This document shows positions 22,233 through 33,316 of a stretch of DNA of 64,000 bases, piece after piece. Under the pieces are notes generated by a model. It did not search any database, was not told the DNA's origin, and saw nothing but the letters and a program-made list of their open reading frames with translations. Where the stretch lies: NCBI RefSeq assembly GCF_026122815.1, contig NZ_JAIWQW010000001.1:59556-123555 (forward strand). The letters run 5' to 3'. Each line of letters starts with the position of its first letter. Position 1 is the first letter of the stretch. Source of the stretch: Buchnera aphidicola (Pemphigus obesinymphae). GTDB lineage: Bacteria > Pseudomonadota > Gammaproteobacteria > Enterobacterales > Enterobacteriaceae. The translations under genes and the position numbers were made by a program.

Positions 22233-22834
22233 GAAAACATTTCCTCTATTTTACTAATAGCTTCCGTTGTTAAAATAATCTTTTCAAAAGAAATTAAACT
22301 AACTGGATTAATTAAATTAACATCACAAACATCTACTTTATATAAATTACGAGAAGCTAAAAATAAATTATGATCTATTCCTTTAATAATAATTAGTACA
22401 TTTTTCAATCCTATATCTTCTAATTTTCTCACTAATAACTTAGTTTTAGGAAAATCTAAAGAAAATTTTTTAAAAATTATAAGACGATTTTGACGTACTA
22501 ATTCTGAAAAAATACTTTGCATGGCACCACGATACATCTTACGATTAACTTTCTGTTCATAATCTTGAGGTTTAGATGCAAATGTAACACCACCAGAACG
22601 CCATAAAGGACTTCTGATTGATCCAGCTCTTGCTCTTCCTGTCCCTTTTTGACGCCATGGTTTTTTACCAGATCCGGAAACTTCAGCACGACTCTTTTGA
22701 GCTCGTGTCCCTTGCCTAGCACTAGATCTATAAGCCATTACAACTTGATGCACAAGAGACTTATTAAAATCTCGACCAAATGTAACATCAGACAAATGAA
22801 ATAAGGTTGATTCATCTTTAAGTAATAATTCCAT
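22229..22834 (-). CDS. rplD: 50S ribosomal protein L4
   Basis: 201 residues (E. coli 201). The long tunnel-lining loop is conserved: [32 protein letters not shown]. In E. coli L4 also represses its own S10 operon by acting on the leader RNA, both by attenuation and by translation block; the surface for this is not separable by eye here. 4-bp overlap with rplW, 10 bp after rplC. Confidence 0.96.
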   Translation of the reverse strand: MELLLKDESTLFHLSDVTFGRDFNKSLVHQVVMAYRSSARQGTRAQKSRAEVSGSGKKPWRQKGTGRARAGSIRSPLWRSGGVTFASKPQDYEQKVNRKMYRGAMQSIFSELVRQNRLIIFKKFSLDFPKTKLLVRKLEDIGLKNVLIIIKGIDHNLFLASRNLYKVDVCDVNLINPVSLISFEKIILTTEAISKIEEMFS

Positions 22835-22844
22835 ATTATAGTCC

Positions 22845-23474
22845 TCATGCTTTTATAGCTGGTTTAACAATAAGATCACTACCAGTTGCACCAGGAACAG
22901 AACCCTTTATTAATAACAAGTTTTGATCAGCATCGATTCTAACTACTGTTAAACTTTGAACTGTAACTCGAACGTTGCCTAAATGACCAGCCATTTTTTT
23001 ACCTTTAAATACTCTTCCTGGAGTTTGATTTTGACCAATAGAACCAGGTACACGATGAGATAATGAGTTACCATGAGTTGCATCTTGAGTTCTAAAATTC
23101 CATCTTTTTACCGTACCACAAAATCCTTTTCCTTTAGAAATACCAGTAATATCAACTTTTTTTACATTAATAAAAACGTTTACATTAACTATATTTCCAA
23201 TTTTAAAATCTTTTAAATCAGAAACTCTAAATTCCCATAAACCACGACCAGCTTTTACTCCTGATTTAAGAAAATGACCAGATTCAGGTTTTTTTAACTG
23301 ATTAAATTTTTTAATTCCTGTAGTAACTTGTATAGCTTTATATTTATCATTATCTAAATTTTTAATTTGAATAATACGATTTTCTTTTATTTCAATCGCT
23401 GTAACAGGTATAGAAACACCTTCTTTAGTAAAAATTCGTGTCATACCTAATTTTTTTCCAACTAAACCTATCAT
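22845..23474 (-). CDS. rplC: 50S ribosomal protein L3
   Basis: 209 residues (E. coli 209). It starts [19 protein letters not shown]. The extension reaching the peptidyl transferase centre is conserved: [35 protein letters not shown], including the Gln that is methylated by PrmB in E. coli. Second gene of the S10 operon, 35 bp after rpsJ. Confidence 0.97.
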   Translation of the reverse strand: MIGLVGKKLGMTRIFTKEGVSIPVTAIEIKENRIIQIKNLDNDKYKAIQVTTGIKKFNQLKKPESGHFLKSGVKAGRGLWEFRVSDLKDFKIGNIVNVNVFINVKKVDITGISKGKGFCGTVKRWNFRTQDATHGNSLSHRVPGSIGQNQTPGRVFKGKKMAGHLGNVRVTVQSLTVVRIDADQNLLLIKGSVPGATGSDLIVKPAIKA

Positions 23475-23509
23475 TTTACAACCCTTTGATCATGCATGTA
23501 ATTATCTTA

Positions 23510-23839
<330 letters not shown>

Positions 23840-23863
23840 TTATAAAAACTAAAAAACACCTTT

Positions 23864-23923
23864 CTTACTAAATAATTAGTAAGTTGGCGTAGTAGTTTAA
23901 TGCATAACTCCAAAATTAGGAGT
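23864..23923 (-). promoter_or_regulatory. Putative S10 operon leader hairpins
   Basis: Between the promoter and rpsJ two hairpins lie in tandem: ACTCC/GGAGT (23907-23923, 7-nt loop) and CTTACTAA/TTAGTAAG (23864-23883, ATAA loop). On the RNA the second is followed by AAAGGTG and a run of six U. Hairpins followed by U-rich sequence in this place resemble the E. coli L4-responsive attenuator, but the stems are short and no sequence homology is visible, so function is inference. Confidence 0.4.
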
Positions 23924-24088
23924 ATTAAGTCCTTATATTATATAAGAAATTTAAATAATTTAAAATAAAAATTCTATATCAATTAAAAATTAAAATTTGT
24001 ATAAAATAAGGAAGATATTTTAACATTCTTTTAAAAATAAACATACATAGTTTTTAAAAATTAAAATAAAATATATTTTTAAAAATTA

Positions 24089-24116
24089 ATAATAATATTT
24101 ATTAAAAAATTGTCAA
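24089..24116 (-). promoter_or_regulatory. Candidate sigma-70 promoter of the S10 operon
   Basis: On the minus strand a perfect -35 TTGACA (24111-24116) and a -10 TATTAT (24089-24094) with a 16-bp spacer. This gives a leader of about 260 nt before rpsJ. It is one of the best consensus matches in the window. A weaker alternative (TTGAAA with GATAAT) lies further upstream. Confidence 0.6.
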
Positions 24117-24260
24117 TATTTCAACTTTATAAAAAATTCTTATAAATAATAAAATTATCTAAACGTGCGCTGAATATTTTTTCAATAACCATAATGTTAT
24201 TATTATAAAAAACATATTCTATTTTGTAAACTGTAGTATTTAAAAATTATGTTTCTATAT

Positions 24261-24311
24261 TTTATATTAAATACGGAAGAGCTGATAAAGCTCTTCCGTA
24301 TTTAATATAAA
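24261..24311 (-). terminator. Terminator after tuf (end of str operon)
   Basis: A perfect 23-bp inverted repeat (24261-24283 with 24289-24311, GATAA loop) 36 bp after the tuf stop. The inner part CGGAAGAGCT is GC-rich and the outer part is A/T, ending in T-rich sequence on either strand. It isolates the str operon from the S10 promoter. Confidence 0.88.
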
Positions 24312-24347
24312 TCAACCTTTCAATTATCCTATTCAATAAAATATTAA

Positions 24348-25532
24348 TTAACTAATTACCTTAATAACAACACCAGCTCCAACCGTACGACCACCTTCAC
24401 GAATTGCAAAACGCAGTCCTTCAGACATTGCAATAGGATGAATTAATGTTACTGTCATTTTAATATTATCTCCAGGCATAACCATTTCTATATCCTGAGG
24501 TAATTCAATAAAACCGGTTACATCTGTAGTTCTAAAATAAAATTGAGGCCGATATCCTTTAAAAAAAGGTGTATGGCGACCACCTTCTTCTTTTGAAAGT
24601 ACATAAACCTCTGATTCAAATTTAACATGAGGGTGAATGGTTCCTGGTTTGGCTAATACTTGTCCTCTTTCTATATCTTCTCGTTTAGTGCCTCGTAATA
24701 AAATTCCAACATTTTCTCCTGCTCTCCCTTCATCTAATAATTTACGAAACATTTCAACACCAGTACATATTGTTTTTATAGTATTCTTTATTCCAACAAT
24801 TTCCACTTCTTCACCAACTTTTATAATACCTTGCTCTACTCTACCAGTCACAACTGTCCCTCTACCAGAAATAGAGAATACATCTTCTATAGGAAGTAAA
24901 AACGGTTTTTCTATTGATCTTATCGGTTCTGGAATATAACTATCCAATAAATTAGCTAAATCAATTATTTTTTCTTCCCACTCCGGAACACCTTCTAATG
25001 CTTTTAGAGCCGAACCCCTTACAATAGGAGTATCATCACCTGGAAAATCATATTGTGTCAATAAATCTCTAACTTCCATTTCAACCAATTCTAATAATTC
25101 TTCATCATCAACAGCATCACATTTATTTAAAAACACAATTATATAAGGTACACCTACTTGACGACCTAACAAAATATGTTCACGTGTTTGTGGCATAGGA
25201 CCATCACTAGCAGCTACTACTAAAATAGCTCCATCCATTTGAGCAGCTCCTGTAATCATATTTTTTATATAATCTGCATGCCCAGGACAATCAACATGTG
25301 CATAATGTCTACTAAGAGTGTCGTATTCAACATGAGAAGTATTTATAGTAATGCCTCTGGCTTTCTCCTCAGGAGCATTGTCTATTTGATCAAAAGCACG
25401 AGGAGATCCTCCATATTTTTTAGCCAATACGGTAGTAATAGCGGCTGTTAAAGTTGTTTTACCGTGATCAACGTGACCTATCGTTCCTACATTAATATGA
25501 GGTTTTAATCTTTTAAACTTTTCTTTAGACAT
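24348..25532 (-). CDS. tuf: Elongation factor Tu
   Basis: 394 residues, E. coli length. It delivers aminoacyl-tRNA to the ribosome with GTP. G-motifs: GHVDHGKT (19-26), DCPGHADY with the catalytic His, NKCD and GSALKAL. Domains II and III are intact to the C-terminal [11 protein letters not shown]. The str operon order rpsL-rpsG-fusA-tuf is conserved. This is the only tuf in the window (E. coli has two copies). Confidence 0.97.
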   Translation of the reverse strand: MSKEKFKRLKPHINVGTIGHVDHGKTTLTAAITTVLAKKYGGSPRAFDQIDNAPEEKARGITINTSHVEYDTLSRHYAHVDCPGHADYIKNMITGAAQMDGAILVVAASDGPMPQTREHILLGRQVGVPYIIVFLNKCDAVDDEELLELVEMEVRDLLTQYDFPGDDTPIVRGSALKALEGVPEWEEKIIDLANLLDSYIPEPIRSIEKPFLLPIEDVFSISGRGTVVTGRVEQGIIKVGEEVEIVGIKNTIKTICTGVEMFRKLLDEGRAGENVGILLRGTKREDIERGQVLAKPGTIHPHVKFESEVYVLSKEEGGRHTPFFKGYRPQFYFRTTDVTGFIELPQDIEMVMPGDNIKMTVTLIHPIAMSEGLRFAIREGGRTVGAGVVIKVIS

Positions 25533-25570
25533 AAAATATAACCTTTATTAAAATTTTTAAATATAAAAAA

Positions 25571-27682
25571 TCATTTTTCTCGTTCTAAAATAATGTTTTT
25601 AGCTATATTATTAGGAGCCTCTGCATACTGTAAAAATTCCATAGAATAAGCTGCTCTTCCTTGACTCTGAGAACGTAAATCCGTAGCATATCCGAACATT
25701 TCAGATAAAGGTACTTTAGCAAAAATAATTTTTCCATTTATCATATTATTCATGCCTTCGATAATACCTCTTCGACGATTTATGTCACCAATAACATCTC
25801 CCATATAATCTTCTGGAGTTTCTATTTCCACTTTCATAATAGGTTCTAGTAAAATTGGTTTAGCCTTTTTAAAAGCATGCTTAAATGCTATTGATGCAGC
25901 TAATTTAAACGCTATTTCAGAAGAATCTACATCATGATAAGATCCGAAATGTAAACGTACACCTATATCTACAACTGGGTATCCTGCCAAGGGTCCATAT
26001 TTTAACTGTTCTTGAATCCCTTTATCTATTGCTGAAATATATTCTCCTGGAATGACACCACCTTTGATATCATTTATAAAATTATAACTGGATTCACTTC
26101 CTGGTTCTAATGGAAATATATCAATCACTACATGTCCATATTGACCTCGTCCTCCAGATTGCTTAATATGTTTCCCTTCTATATTTTTTACTGTTTCCTT
26201 AATAGTTTCTCTGTAAGCAACTTGAGGTTTGCCAATATTTCCACTAACGTTAAATTCCCTTTTCATACGATCAACAATAATTTCTAAATGTAATTCTCCC
26301 ATACCTGCAATAATAGTTTGATTAGATTCTTCATCCGTCCATACCCGAAATGAAGGGTCCTCTTTTGCTAATCTATTTAAAGCCAAACCCATTTTTTCTT
26401 GATCAGATTTTGTTTTTGGTTCTACAGAAATAGAAATTACTGGTTCAGGAAATTCCATGCGTTCTAAAATAATTCTAGAATTTTGATCACATAAAGTATC
26501 ACCTGTTGTTACATTTTTTAAACCAATAGCTGCAGCTATATCACCAGATCGTACCTCTTTTATTTCTTCTCTTTTATTTGCATGCATTTGAACAATTCGT
26601 CCAAATCTTTCTTTTTGAGATTTTACAGAATTAAATACAGTATCTCCTGATTTCACTACTCCAGAATACACTCTAAAAAATGTCAAATTTCCAACAAATG
26701 GATCACTGGCAATCTTAAACGCTAATGCTGAAAAAGGTTCCTCATCATTACATTTAGGTAAAATAGTTGAATTTTTTGCTCTGTTCGAAATTTCTTGTTT
26801 TAATCCTATATCTGTTGGAGATGGTAAATATTCTATTACTGCATCTAATAAAGCTTGTACTCCTTTATTTTTAAATGCGGATCCGCAAGTAATAATAACA
26901 ATTTCGTTATTTAAAACTCTTTGCCGAAGTGCTAATTTTATTTCTTCTTCAGAAAGTTTTTCTCCATTTAAATATTTTTCCATAATTTCTTCATTTGCTT
27001 CGGCTGCAGATTCAATTAAATTATGATGCCATTTTCTAGATAAATCTAACATATCGACAGGAATATCTGAATAAGTAAAAGTCACTCCTTGATCTTTATC
27101 GTTCCAACTAACAGATTTCATTTTTATTAAATCAATTATTCCTACGAAATTCTCTTCGCTACCTATTGGTAAATGAATAAGAACAGGATTTGCAGCAAGA
27201 CGATTTTTAATTTGTTTAACTACTTTTAAAAAATTTGCTCCCATACGGTCCATTTTATTAATAAATGCAATTCTAGGTACCTTATATTTGTTTGCTTGAC
27301 GCCAAACAGTCTCAGATTGAGATTGAACACCTCCAACCGCACAATAAACCATAACAACACCGTCTAATACCCGCATAGAACGTTCAACTTCTATGGTAAA
27401 ATCAACATGTCCTGGTGTATCAATAATATTAATTCGATGTGGTGTAAACTGATCAGCCATTCCTGACCAAAATGCAGTCGTTGCAGCAGAAGTAATAGTA
27501 ATACCTCTCTCCTGTTCTTGTGCCATCCAATCCATAGTTGCTGCTCCATCATGAACTTCGCCAATTTTATGATTAATTCCTGTATAAAACAAAATTCGTT
27601 CAGTCGTGGTCGTTTTTCCAGCATCTATATGAGCACTAATTCCAATATTTCTATAATTGGTAATAGGAGTAGTACGAGCCAT
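25571..27682 (-). CDS. fusA: Elongation factor G
   Basis: 703 residues (E. coli 704). Translocase and, with RRF, recycling factor. The GTPase domain has AHIDAGKT (17-24), DTPGHVDFT and NKMDRMGAN; domains III-V follow, with [20 protein letters not shown] and the C-terminal [20 protein letters not shown]. It sits between rpsG (105-bp gap) and tuf (38 bp). Nothing unusual is seen. Confidence 0.97.
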   Translation of the reverse strand: MARTTPITNYRNIGISAHIDAGKTTTTERILFYTGINHKIGEVHDGAATMDWMAQEQERGITITSAATTAFWSGMADQFTPHRINIIDTPGHVDFTIEVERSMRVLDGVVMVYCAVGGVQSQSETVWRQANKYKVPRIAFINKMDRMGANFLKVVKQIKNRLAANPVLIHLPIGSEENFVGIIDLIKMKSVSWNDKDQGVTFTYSDIPVDMLDLSRKWHHNLIESAAEANEEIMEKYLNGEKLSEEEIKLALRQRVLNNEIVIITCGSAFKNKGVQALLDAVIEYLPSPTDIGLKQEISNRAKNSTILPKCNDEEPFSALAFKIASDPFVGNLTFFRVYSGVVKSGDTVFNSVKSQKERFGRIVQMHANKREEIKEVRSGDIAAAIGLKNVTTGDTLCDQNSRIILERMEFPEPVISISVEPKTKSDQEKMGLALNRLAKEDPSFRVWTDEESNQTIIAGMGELHLEIIVDRMKREFNVSGNIGKPQVAYRETIKETVKNIEGKHIKQSGGRGQYGHVVIDIFPLEPGSESSYNFINDIKGGVIPGEYISAIDKGIQEQLKYGPLAGYPVVDIGVRLHFGSYHDVDSSEIAFKLAASIAFKHAFKKAKPILLEPIMKVEIETPEDYMGDVIGDINRRRGIIEGMNNMINGKIIFAKVPLSEMFGYATDLRSQSQGRAAYSMEFLQYAEAPNNIAKNIILEREK

Positions 27683-27787
27683 TTTATTCCTCTGGTTACC
27701 TAATAGTCTAAATTGTTAATCAATAAAAAAGAATGGCTTTACCTGTTGATTAACGTATATATAATTCATTACTGCAATAAATAGTTT

Positions 27788-28258
27788 TTACCAACGATAA
27801 TGTGCAAAAGCTTTGTTTGCTTCTGCCATTCTGTGTACTTCTTCCTTTTTTTTCACAGCATTCCCTTTATTTTCGAAAGCATCTTGCAATTCATTGGATA
27901 ATCTGAGAAACATCGATTTATCTGGACGTTTACGCGCTGCTTCGACAATCCAACGCATAGCTAAAGTATTTCTTCGTACCGGACGAACTTCCACCGGAAC
28001 TTGATAAGTAGAACCACCAACACGACGAGATTTTACTTCTACTGTTGGACGAACATTCTCTAATGCGAGATTAAAAATATCTAATTCTAACTTACCTATA
28101 TGTTCTGATATTTTTTTTAATGCTTTATAAACTATCACTTCAGCGATTGATTTTTTCCCATCTACCATTAATATGTTAATAAATTTAGCCAATATTTCAG
28201 ATGAAAATTTTGGATCTGGTAAAATTTTACGATTACCAATTACACGACGCCGAGGCAT
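27788..28258 (-). CDS. rpsG: 30S ribosomal protein S7
   Basis: 156 residues. It starts [18 protein letters not shown] and keeps [19 protein letters not shown] sequence ([20 protein letters not shown]) and the C-terminal [16 protein letters not shown]7 nucleates the 30S head and contacts the E-site tRNA; in E. coli it regulates the str operon. 46 bp after rpsL. Confidence 0.97.
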   Translation of the reverse strand: MPRRRVIGNRKILPDPKFSSEILAKFINILMVDGKKSIAEVIVYKALKKISEHIGKLELDIFNLALENVRPTVEVKSRRVGGSTYQVPVEVRPVRRNTLAMRWIVEAARKRPDKSMFLRLSNELQDAFENKGNAVKKKEEVHRMAEANKAFAHYRW

Positions 28259-28304
28259 AAATACTCCTTTCCCATAAAAAAATTATTTTTGTTTTTATTT
28301 ATAT

Positions 28305-28679
28305 TTATACTTTTGTTTTTTTTACACCATATTTAGAACGACCTTTTTTACGATCTTTTACTCCTGAACAATCTAAAGAACCCCTAACAATATGGTAACG
28401 AACCCCTGGCAAATCCTTTACTCGTCCACCTCTTATTAAAATTACCGAATGCTCTTGCAAATTATGGCCTTCTCCACCTATATAAGCAGTCACTTCAAAA
28501 CCATTGGTTAACCGAACACGACAAACTTTTCTAAGAGCTGAATTAGGTTTTTTAGGAGTAGTTGTATAAACTCTTGTGCATACTCCTCTTTTCTGAGGAC
28601 ATTTATCCAAGGCCGGTACGTTACTTTTTATATTTCTACGAACACGGGGTCTGCGGACCAACTGATTAACTGTGGCCAT
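28305..28679 (-). CDS. rpsL: 30S ribosomal protein S12
   Basis: 124 residues. It starts [20 protein letters not shown]. The decoding-site loop [20 protein letters not shown], with the Lys42-type residue linked to streptomycin response, and the second loop [13 protein letters not shown] are wild type. First gene of the str operon; the upstream 118 bp separate it from tusB. Confidence 0.97.
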   Translation of the reverse strand: MATVNQLVRRPRVRRNIKSNVPALDKCPQKRGVCTRVYTTTPKKPNSALRKVCRVRLTNGFEVTAYIGGEGHNLQEHSVILIRGGRVKDLPGVRYHIVRGSLDCSGVKDRKKGRSKYGVKKTKV

Positions 28680-28797
28680 GAAATCTCCTATTATAAAATT
28701 TTTATGATTTCTAATAAAATAAATTAAATTGAATATACTATTATTATGCAGAATTTAGAATGGTTAAAAAATATTCTAGAATAAAATAACTAATTGC

Positions 28798-29085
28798 TTA
28801 CCAATTCATTTGCTGTTGATTTTTTTCAGTTAGAAACACAAATTTTTGGTAATCGATCATAATAAATCCAGTTGCAATTTTTTTACAAAGACCGCGCGCC
28901 GCTAGATCTTCTTTTAAAACATAGAGATTAGCTGATGAATTTAATAAATCTCTTAAAAAATAGTTTTTATCTACAGCAATAATTACACCATCTTGTAATG
29001 CTAATAAATCATCTGATTTCTTTAAAATATTAAATAATAATATCATATTACTTTTAAAAGGGGAATTCATTAAAGTATGTAACAT
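28798..29085 (-). CDS. tusB: tRNA 2-thiouridine synthesis sulfur relay protein TusB
   Basis: 95 residues from the ATG at 29085 (MLHTLMNSPFKSN), matching the E. coli TusB start and length; AGAGG lies 8 bases upstream. A GTG start at 29094 is possible but unsupported. Features: LLALQDGVIIAVDKN and EDLAARGL. TusB is a DsrH-family subunit of the TusBCD hexamer that relays sulfur to TusE and MnmA for the wobble thiouridine of tRNA-Lys, -Glu and -Gln. Operon tusD-tusC-tusB before rpsL as in E. coli. Confidence 0.92.
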   Translation of the reverse strand: MLHTLMNSPFKSNMILLFNILKKSDDLLALQDGVIIAVDKNYFLRDLLNSSANLYVLKEDLAARGLCKKIATGFIMIDYQKFVFLTEKNQQQMNW

Positions 29086-29097
29086 ACTAAACACCTC

Positions 29098-29457
29098 TTA
29101 AAAATTAATAATTCCATCACATTCATCTAATTTTTTTTGAAGAATATTCTTACTTAAAATCTGAATATCTAATAAAAAAATATCTTTTTCAAAAACACCT
29201 CGTTCTATTAAAGAATCAGAACAAAAGTAAAATTTGTTAATACCATACAAAGGCAAAATACAAAACGCAGGTGTATAATTACGCGAGAATATATATTCTG
29301 GTTTTTGATTCTTTATTAATTGAAAAATTCCATCACCAATAAAAAAAATGGAAATATACTGAATTGTCAAAGAAGCAGACAAAATTAAATCTAAACCTTC
29401 TCTACCAAAATCAGTACCATGCGGTGCATAAGAAAAAACAAAAGCTATATTTTTCAT
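29098..29457 (-). CDS. tusC: tRNA 2-thiouridine synthesis sulfur relay protein TusC
   Basis: 119 residues, E. coli length. DsrF family. MKNIAFVFSYAPHGTDFGREGLD aligns at once with E. coli [23 protein letters not shown], and DGIFQLIKNQKPEYIFSRNY follows. It is a structural subunit of TusBCD. It lies 9 bp after tusD and 12 bp before tusB. Confidence 0.94.
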   Translation of the reverse strand: MKNIAFVFSYAPHGTDFGREGLDLILSASLTIQYISIFFIGDGIFQLIKNQKPEYIFSRNYTPAFCILPLYGINKFYFCSDSLIERGVFEKDIFLLDIQILSKNILQKKLDECDGIINF

Positions 29458-29466
29458 AAAATCACA

Positions 29467-29853
29467 TTAAAATTGTACAACACGATCACATTTTCGAATA
29501 GATTCAGATAATTCACCTAATCCAGTTAACGTAAAACCTTTAGCTAAATTTCCTATTTGAATACCAAATCGTAATGCCTGTTCATCACTTATTACTCCCC
29601 TTCTAGCAGCTGCACTAATACAAATGTTTAATTTTATATTAAATTGAGAATGGAAATCTTGCCAAGAATTAACTAAATTAAATTCATCTTCAGCCGGAGA
29701 TACCATCTTATTTGCATTTAATACACCACTAAAATAAAAAAAAATACTATCTAATTTATGTCCACAATCAATTAAAGCACGAGAAAAAAATAAAGCTGTC
29801 CTGGAATTTTGTTTTCCGTATGCTGAACCTGTAACTATAACCAAATAATTCAT
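29467..29853 (-). CDS. tusD: Sulfurtransferase TusD
   Basis: 128 residues from the ATG at 29853 (MNYLVIVTGSAYGKQ), E. coli length; a frame from 29901 adds 16 residues without family support. DsrE family. The acceptor cysteine is in LNICISAAARRG (Cys78 in E. coli numbering). The C-terminus KCDRVVQF matches. In TusBCD it takes sulfur from TusA and passes it to TusE. yheO, next to tusD in E. coli, is absent. Confidence 0.94.
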   Translation of the reverse strand: MNYLVIVTGSAYGKQNSRTALFFSRALIDCGHKLDSIFFYFSGVLNANKMVSPAEDEFNLVNSWQDFHSQFNIKLNICISAAARRGVISDEQALRFGIQIGNLAKGFTLTGLGELSESIRKCDRVVQF

Positions 29854-29973
29854 ATAATTTAAACCATAATATTGGAAACATAAATTATATCTTATGGACA
29901 CATAATATAATTTAAGAATTGAAAAAAATTTTAAACATGTTAAATTTTTAATTGCATAATAATAAAAATTAAT

Positions 29974-30777
29974 TTAATTTGACATAGGTTTTACATCAAT
30001 TAATTCTATATCAAAGATTAATGTTGAATTACCAGGAATTCCTGGAACTCCATTTTCTCCATAAGCTAATTGAGGCGGTATTACTAATTGAATTTTCCCA
30101 CCCTTACTAATATATTTAATACCTTCTTGCCACCCTTGAATTACATCTTTTATAGATAACCATATTGGTCCACTTGTATATGAATTATCAAATTCACTAC
30201 CATCAATTAACGTTCCTTTGTAATTTACTAAGATCATACCTTTATCTTTTAGAAATTGCCCATCTCCTAATTTTTTTATTAAAACACATAAACCAGTTGA
30301 AGTTTTTTTTACACCTATTTTTTTTTCAAAATTAGATATATATACTTTTCCTTGAATATAATTTTCTTCAGCTCTTTTTTTTAACATCATTATCTCTGTA
30401 TTTTTCAATTTGTATTCTAGATTTCTCAATCTATTAGCAATTTCTTCATTAGACAATTTTAATGTTCCAAACATTGTATCTTGCAACCCTAAAATAAATT
30501 TTGTTTTATCTAAAAAAAATCCTAAATTTTCCTGATCTATCAATGAACGTTCCATGTAACTACCTAATGAAACTCCTAACGCATAAGAAATTTTTTCATT
30601 GTTATTTTTAAAACTAGAAGTATGATTAATGTGAGATATATTTTTTTTTACTTCAATTAATCTAAAAAAATTAGATGCTAAACAAACACCAGAACTAAAA
30701 AATAAAGTATATGTTATACAAATAAACGTAAATATATTAAAAAATTTCTTTAAAAAAACATTTTTTTTGTTTTTCAT
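29974..30777 (-). CDS. fkpA: FKBP-type peptidyl-prolyl isomerase FkpA
   Basis: 267 residues (E. coli 270). The N-terminus has lysines followed by a hydrophobic stretch (about residues 12-33, ending VCLASN), a signal peptide for export. A dimerisation domain (EKISYALGVSLGSYMERSL) is followed by the FKBP domain from about residue 155: VNYKGTLIDGSEFDNSY, DVIQGWQEGIKYI, IPPQLAYGENGVPGIPGNSTLIFDIELIDV. It is a periplasmic chaperone/isomerase for envelope proteins. It follows tusD; tsgA lies 1.3 kb upstream on the other strand. Confidence 0.93.
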   Translation of the reverse strand: MKNKKNVFLKKFFNIFTFICITYTLFFSSGVCLASNFFRLIEVKKNISHINHTSSFKNNNEKISYALGVSLGSYMERSLIDQENLGFFLDKTKFILGLQDTMFGTLKLSNEEIANRLRNLEYKLKNTEIMMLKKRAEENYIQGKVYISNFEKKIGVKKTSTGLCVLIKKLGDGQFLKDKGMILVNYKGTLIDGSEFDNSYTSGPIWLSIKDVIQGWQEGIKYISKGGKIQLVIPPQLAYGENGVPGIPGNSTLIFDIELIDVKPMSN

Positions 30778-32099
30778 GATTATATTATTTCTATATTTTT
30801 ATAATAATAAATATTATACTTGATTATCAGCATAAAATCTTCATTTTACATTGCAGATTTAATTTATTTATGAAAAATATTCATTGAAAATTTAATCAAA
30901 TATATGAGATATAAAAATCAACATCATTATTAATAATATCAATTTTAAAAATTTTTTTTAAGTAAAATAATTATTTTACATATAATCATACTTACATGTT
31001 AAAAAAACATCCAAAATTTAATTCAAATAAAAAATAAAACTAATATCTTTATGACCTGAAAATATAAAAATTAAATTTTTATCAACATTGGAAAATAATT
31101 TTTAATGAAAACTTATACTAATAACACCTATACGCAAATTTTATATCATAATTAATATTATTATTAAAATCATTGAAAAAATTGATACATAAAATACGAT
31201 ATAAAATTATTTAAAATAACATTTATTATTTAAAATACTTAATTTTTACACAAAAAAAAATAAAGCAAAAATATTAAATATTATAAATCAATATAAAATC
31301 ATAACGAATATAGATTACAAATTATATAAAATAAATCAAATTTATCTAAAAATAAGATAATATTACATAATCACATTAATTAAATTCTTAATCATAATTA
31401 AAAAATAATTTAATGATATTGTTAAATATGACAAAATAATAAGTTTTTAATAAAAAATATATTAAAAATTACAGTACAAACATATTTATCTAAAAGTAAA
31501 TAAATTTAAAATTGTTTATTAGTTATGTTTCCAAAAATTTATTTTTCCCAAAAATATATTTTCTATTCCCTAATTTATTCTGCAAAAATCTATTTTATAT
31601 CAAAAAAAATCTAAACAAATAAAACAATATCAACAAAAATATTACAAATATTTATTAATTTCTAAAAATTTCTTTTGATATTATATTGCGTATAAAAAAT
31701 ATAAATTAATAAAATGTATGTAGATATAACAACACATATTAAATTCAGTATCACAATCACAAAATTAACTTTTATATAAAATACAAATAGTTTATGACTA
31801 ACTTTTTATTTTAGATAAATGTTACACTGGAAAATAAAAATATATATCTTATATACGAAAAAATGTTTTATGTATATAAAATGCACATTACATACAATAA
31901 AATTGCTATAAATATTTTATCTTGATATAACTTGATATCAATCACATTTTTTAAAAATTTAAATTTTTTGCTGATATATTACCAAAAACAAATTATATAA
32001 CATCATATATATTCTATTTAATTAAAAAGCAAGTATGAATCATTTATTCATAATAAAAAATAAATAAAATTAAATAAATTTATTTCAGGATACTAACAT
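30778..32099. other. 1.3-kb gene-free region between fkpA and tsgA
   Basis: The largest non-coding stretch here. No reading frame above about 60 codons, no tRNA, and no family I recognise on either strand; composition is near the A/T extreme. It must contain the divergent fkpA and tsgA promoters. A perfect 7-bp inverted repeat (TATGAAT/ATTCATA, 32034-32052) lies 48 bp before the tsgA ATG. Probably the remains of deleted genes. Confidence 0.55.
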
Positions 32100-33269
32100 A
32101 TGACAAGAACAAATCGTATAAGTCTTATTTGGATTAGTTTTTTTTCTTATGCTTTAACTGGTGCATTAATTGTTGTTACAGGATTGATAATGGGAAACGT
32201 ATCAGAATATTTTAAAATATCTTTATCATACACCAGCAATATTTTTACTTTTTTAAATGCTGGTATCTTAATATCTATTTTTTTAAATGCTTGGTTAATG
32301 GAAATTATTCCATTAAAAAAACAAATTATTGTAGGTTTTTTTCTTATGGTACTATCAATATGTGTATTAATATTAAATCATAATTTAATATTTTTTTCAT
32401 TTAGTATTTTTATGCTAGGTATTATAAGTGGAATTACAATGTCAATAGGAACTTTTTTAATTACTCATTTGTATACAGGAAACAAAAGAGCTTCTTTATT
32501 GTTATTAACAGATTCTTTTTTCAGCATGTCAGGTATGTTTATTCCTATTTGCACTACTTTTTTATTAAAGGAAAATTTTCAATGGTACTGGGTATACACA
32601 TTAATAGGGATTATTTACTTATTTATCTTCTTATTAACAATATACTCAAAATTTCCAAATTTAAATTCTACTCCTCAAGAAAAAAAAATAAAGCAAAAAG
32701 AAAAATATAGTACCAGTACATTTTTGTTATCTTTATCAGCATTATGTTATATTTTAGGACAATTAGGATTTATTTCATGGATTCCAGAATTTTCGATAAA
32801 ATTGATAGGGACAAATATTGTCGATGCTGGGAAATTAGTTAGCAATTTCTGGATGGCATATATGTTTGGTATGTGGTGTTTTAGTGGAATCTTGAAATTT
32901 TTTGATTTACAAAGAATGATGTTTTTTCTCACAGGTATTTCCTGTGTATTAATGTATTTATTCATTCAAAATACAAATTATGAATATTTAAAATGGATCA
33001 TAATTTTATTAGGATTTTTTTCTAGTGCTATTTACACTCTAATAATTACATTAGGATCTTTACAAACTAAAAAAACTTCTCCAAAAGTCATTAATTTTAT
33101 TTTAACATCTGGAACAATAGGAACGTTATTAACGTTTATTATCACCAGTCCTATTGTTGCTCAATTTGGAATTAAAGGAGCATTATTCACCGCAAATATT
33201 TTATATTTAATAGTTTTTATACTGTGCTTCATTTTAGGTTTTTTTTCAAAACATAGAAAATATTCATAA
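32100..33269 (+). CDS. tsgA: Major facilitator superfamily transporter TsgA
   Basis: 389 residues (E. coli 393), about twelve membrane helices. It aligns with E. coli TsgA throughout: WISFFSYALTGALIVVTG, FTFLNAGILISIFLNAWLMEI, SGITMSIGTFLITH, DSFFSMSGM, ALCYILGQLGFISWIPEF and LGFFSSAIYTLIITLGS. The substrate is unknown. It is one of few transporters retained by such genomes, so it may carry a metabolite between symbiont and host. AGGA lies 9 bases before the ATG. Convergent with trpS. Confidence 0.93.
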   Translation: MTRTNRISLIWISFFSYALTGALIVVTGLIMGNVSEYFKISLSYTSNIFTFLNAGILISIFLNAWLMEIIPLKKQIIVGFFLMVLSICVLILNHNLIFFSFSIFMLGIISGITMSIGTFLITHLYTGNKRASLLLLTDSFFSMSGMFIPICTTFLLKENFQWYWVYTLIGIIYLFIFLLTIYSKFPNLNSTPQEKKIKQKEKYSTSTFLLSLSALCYILGQLGFISWIPEFSIKLIGTNIVDAGKLVSNFWMAYMFGMWCFSGILKFFDLQRMMFFLTGISCVLMYLFIQNTNYEYLKWIIILLGFFSSAIYTLIITLGSLQTKKTSPKVINFILTSGTIGTLLTFIITSPIVAQFGIKGALFTANILYLIVFILCFILGFFSKHRKYS

Positions 33270-33316
33270 TAAATTGTCGATATGTTATACGATTAAAATA
33301 CGTAATAAAATATATA

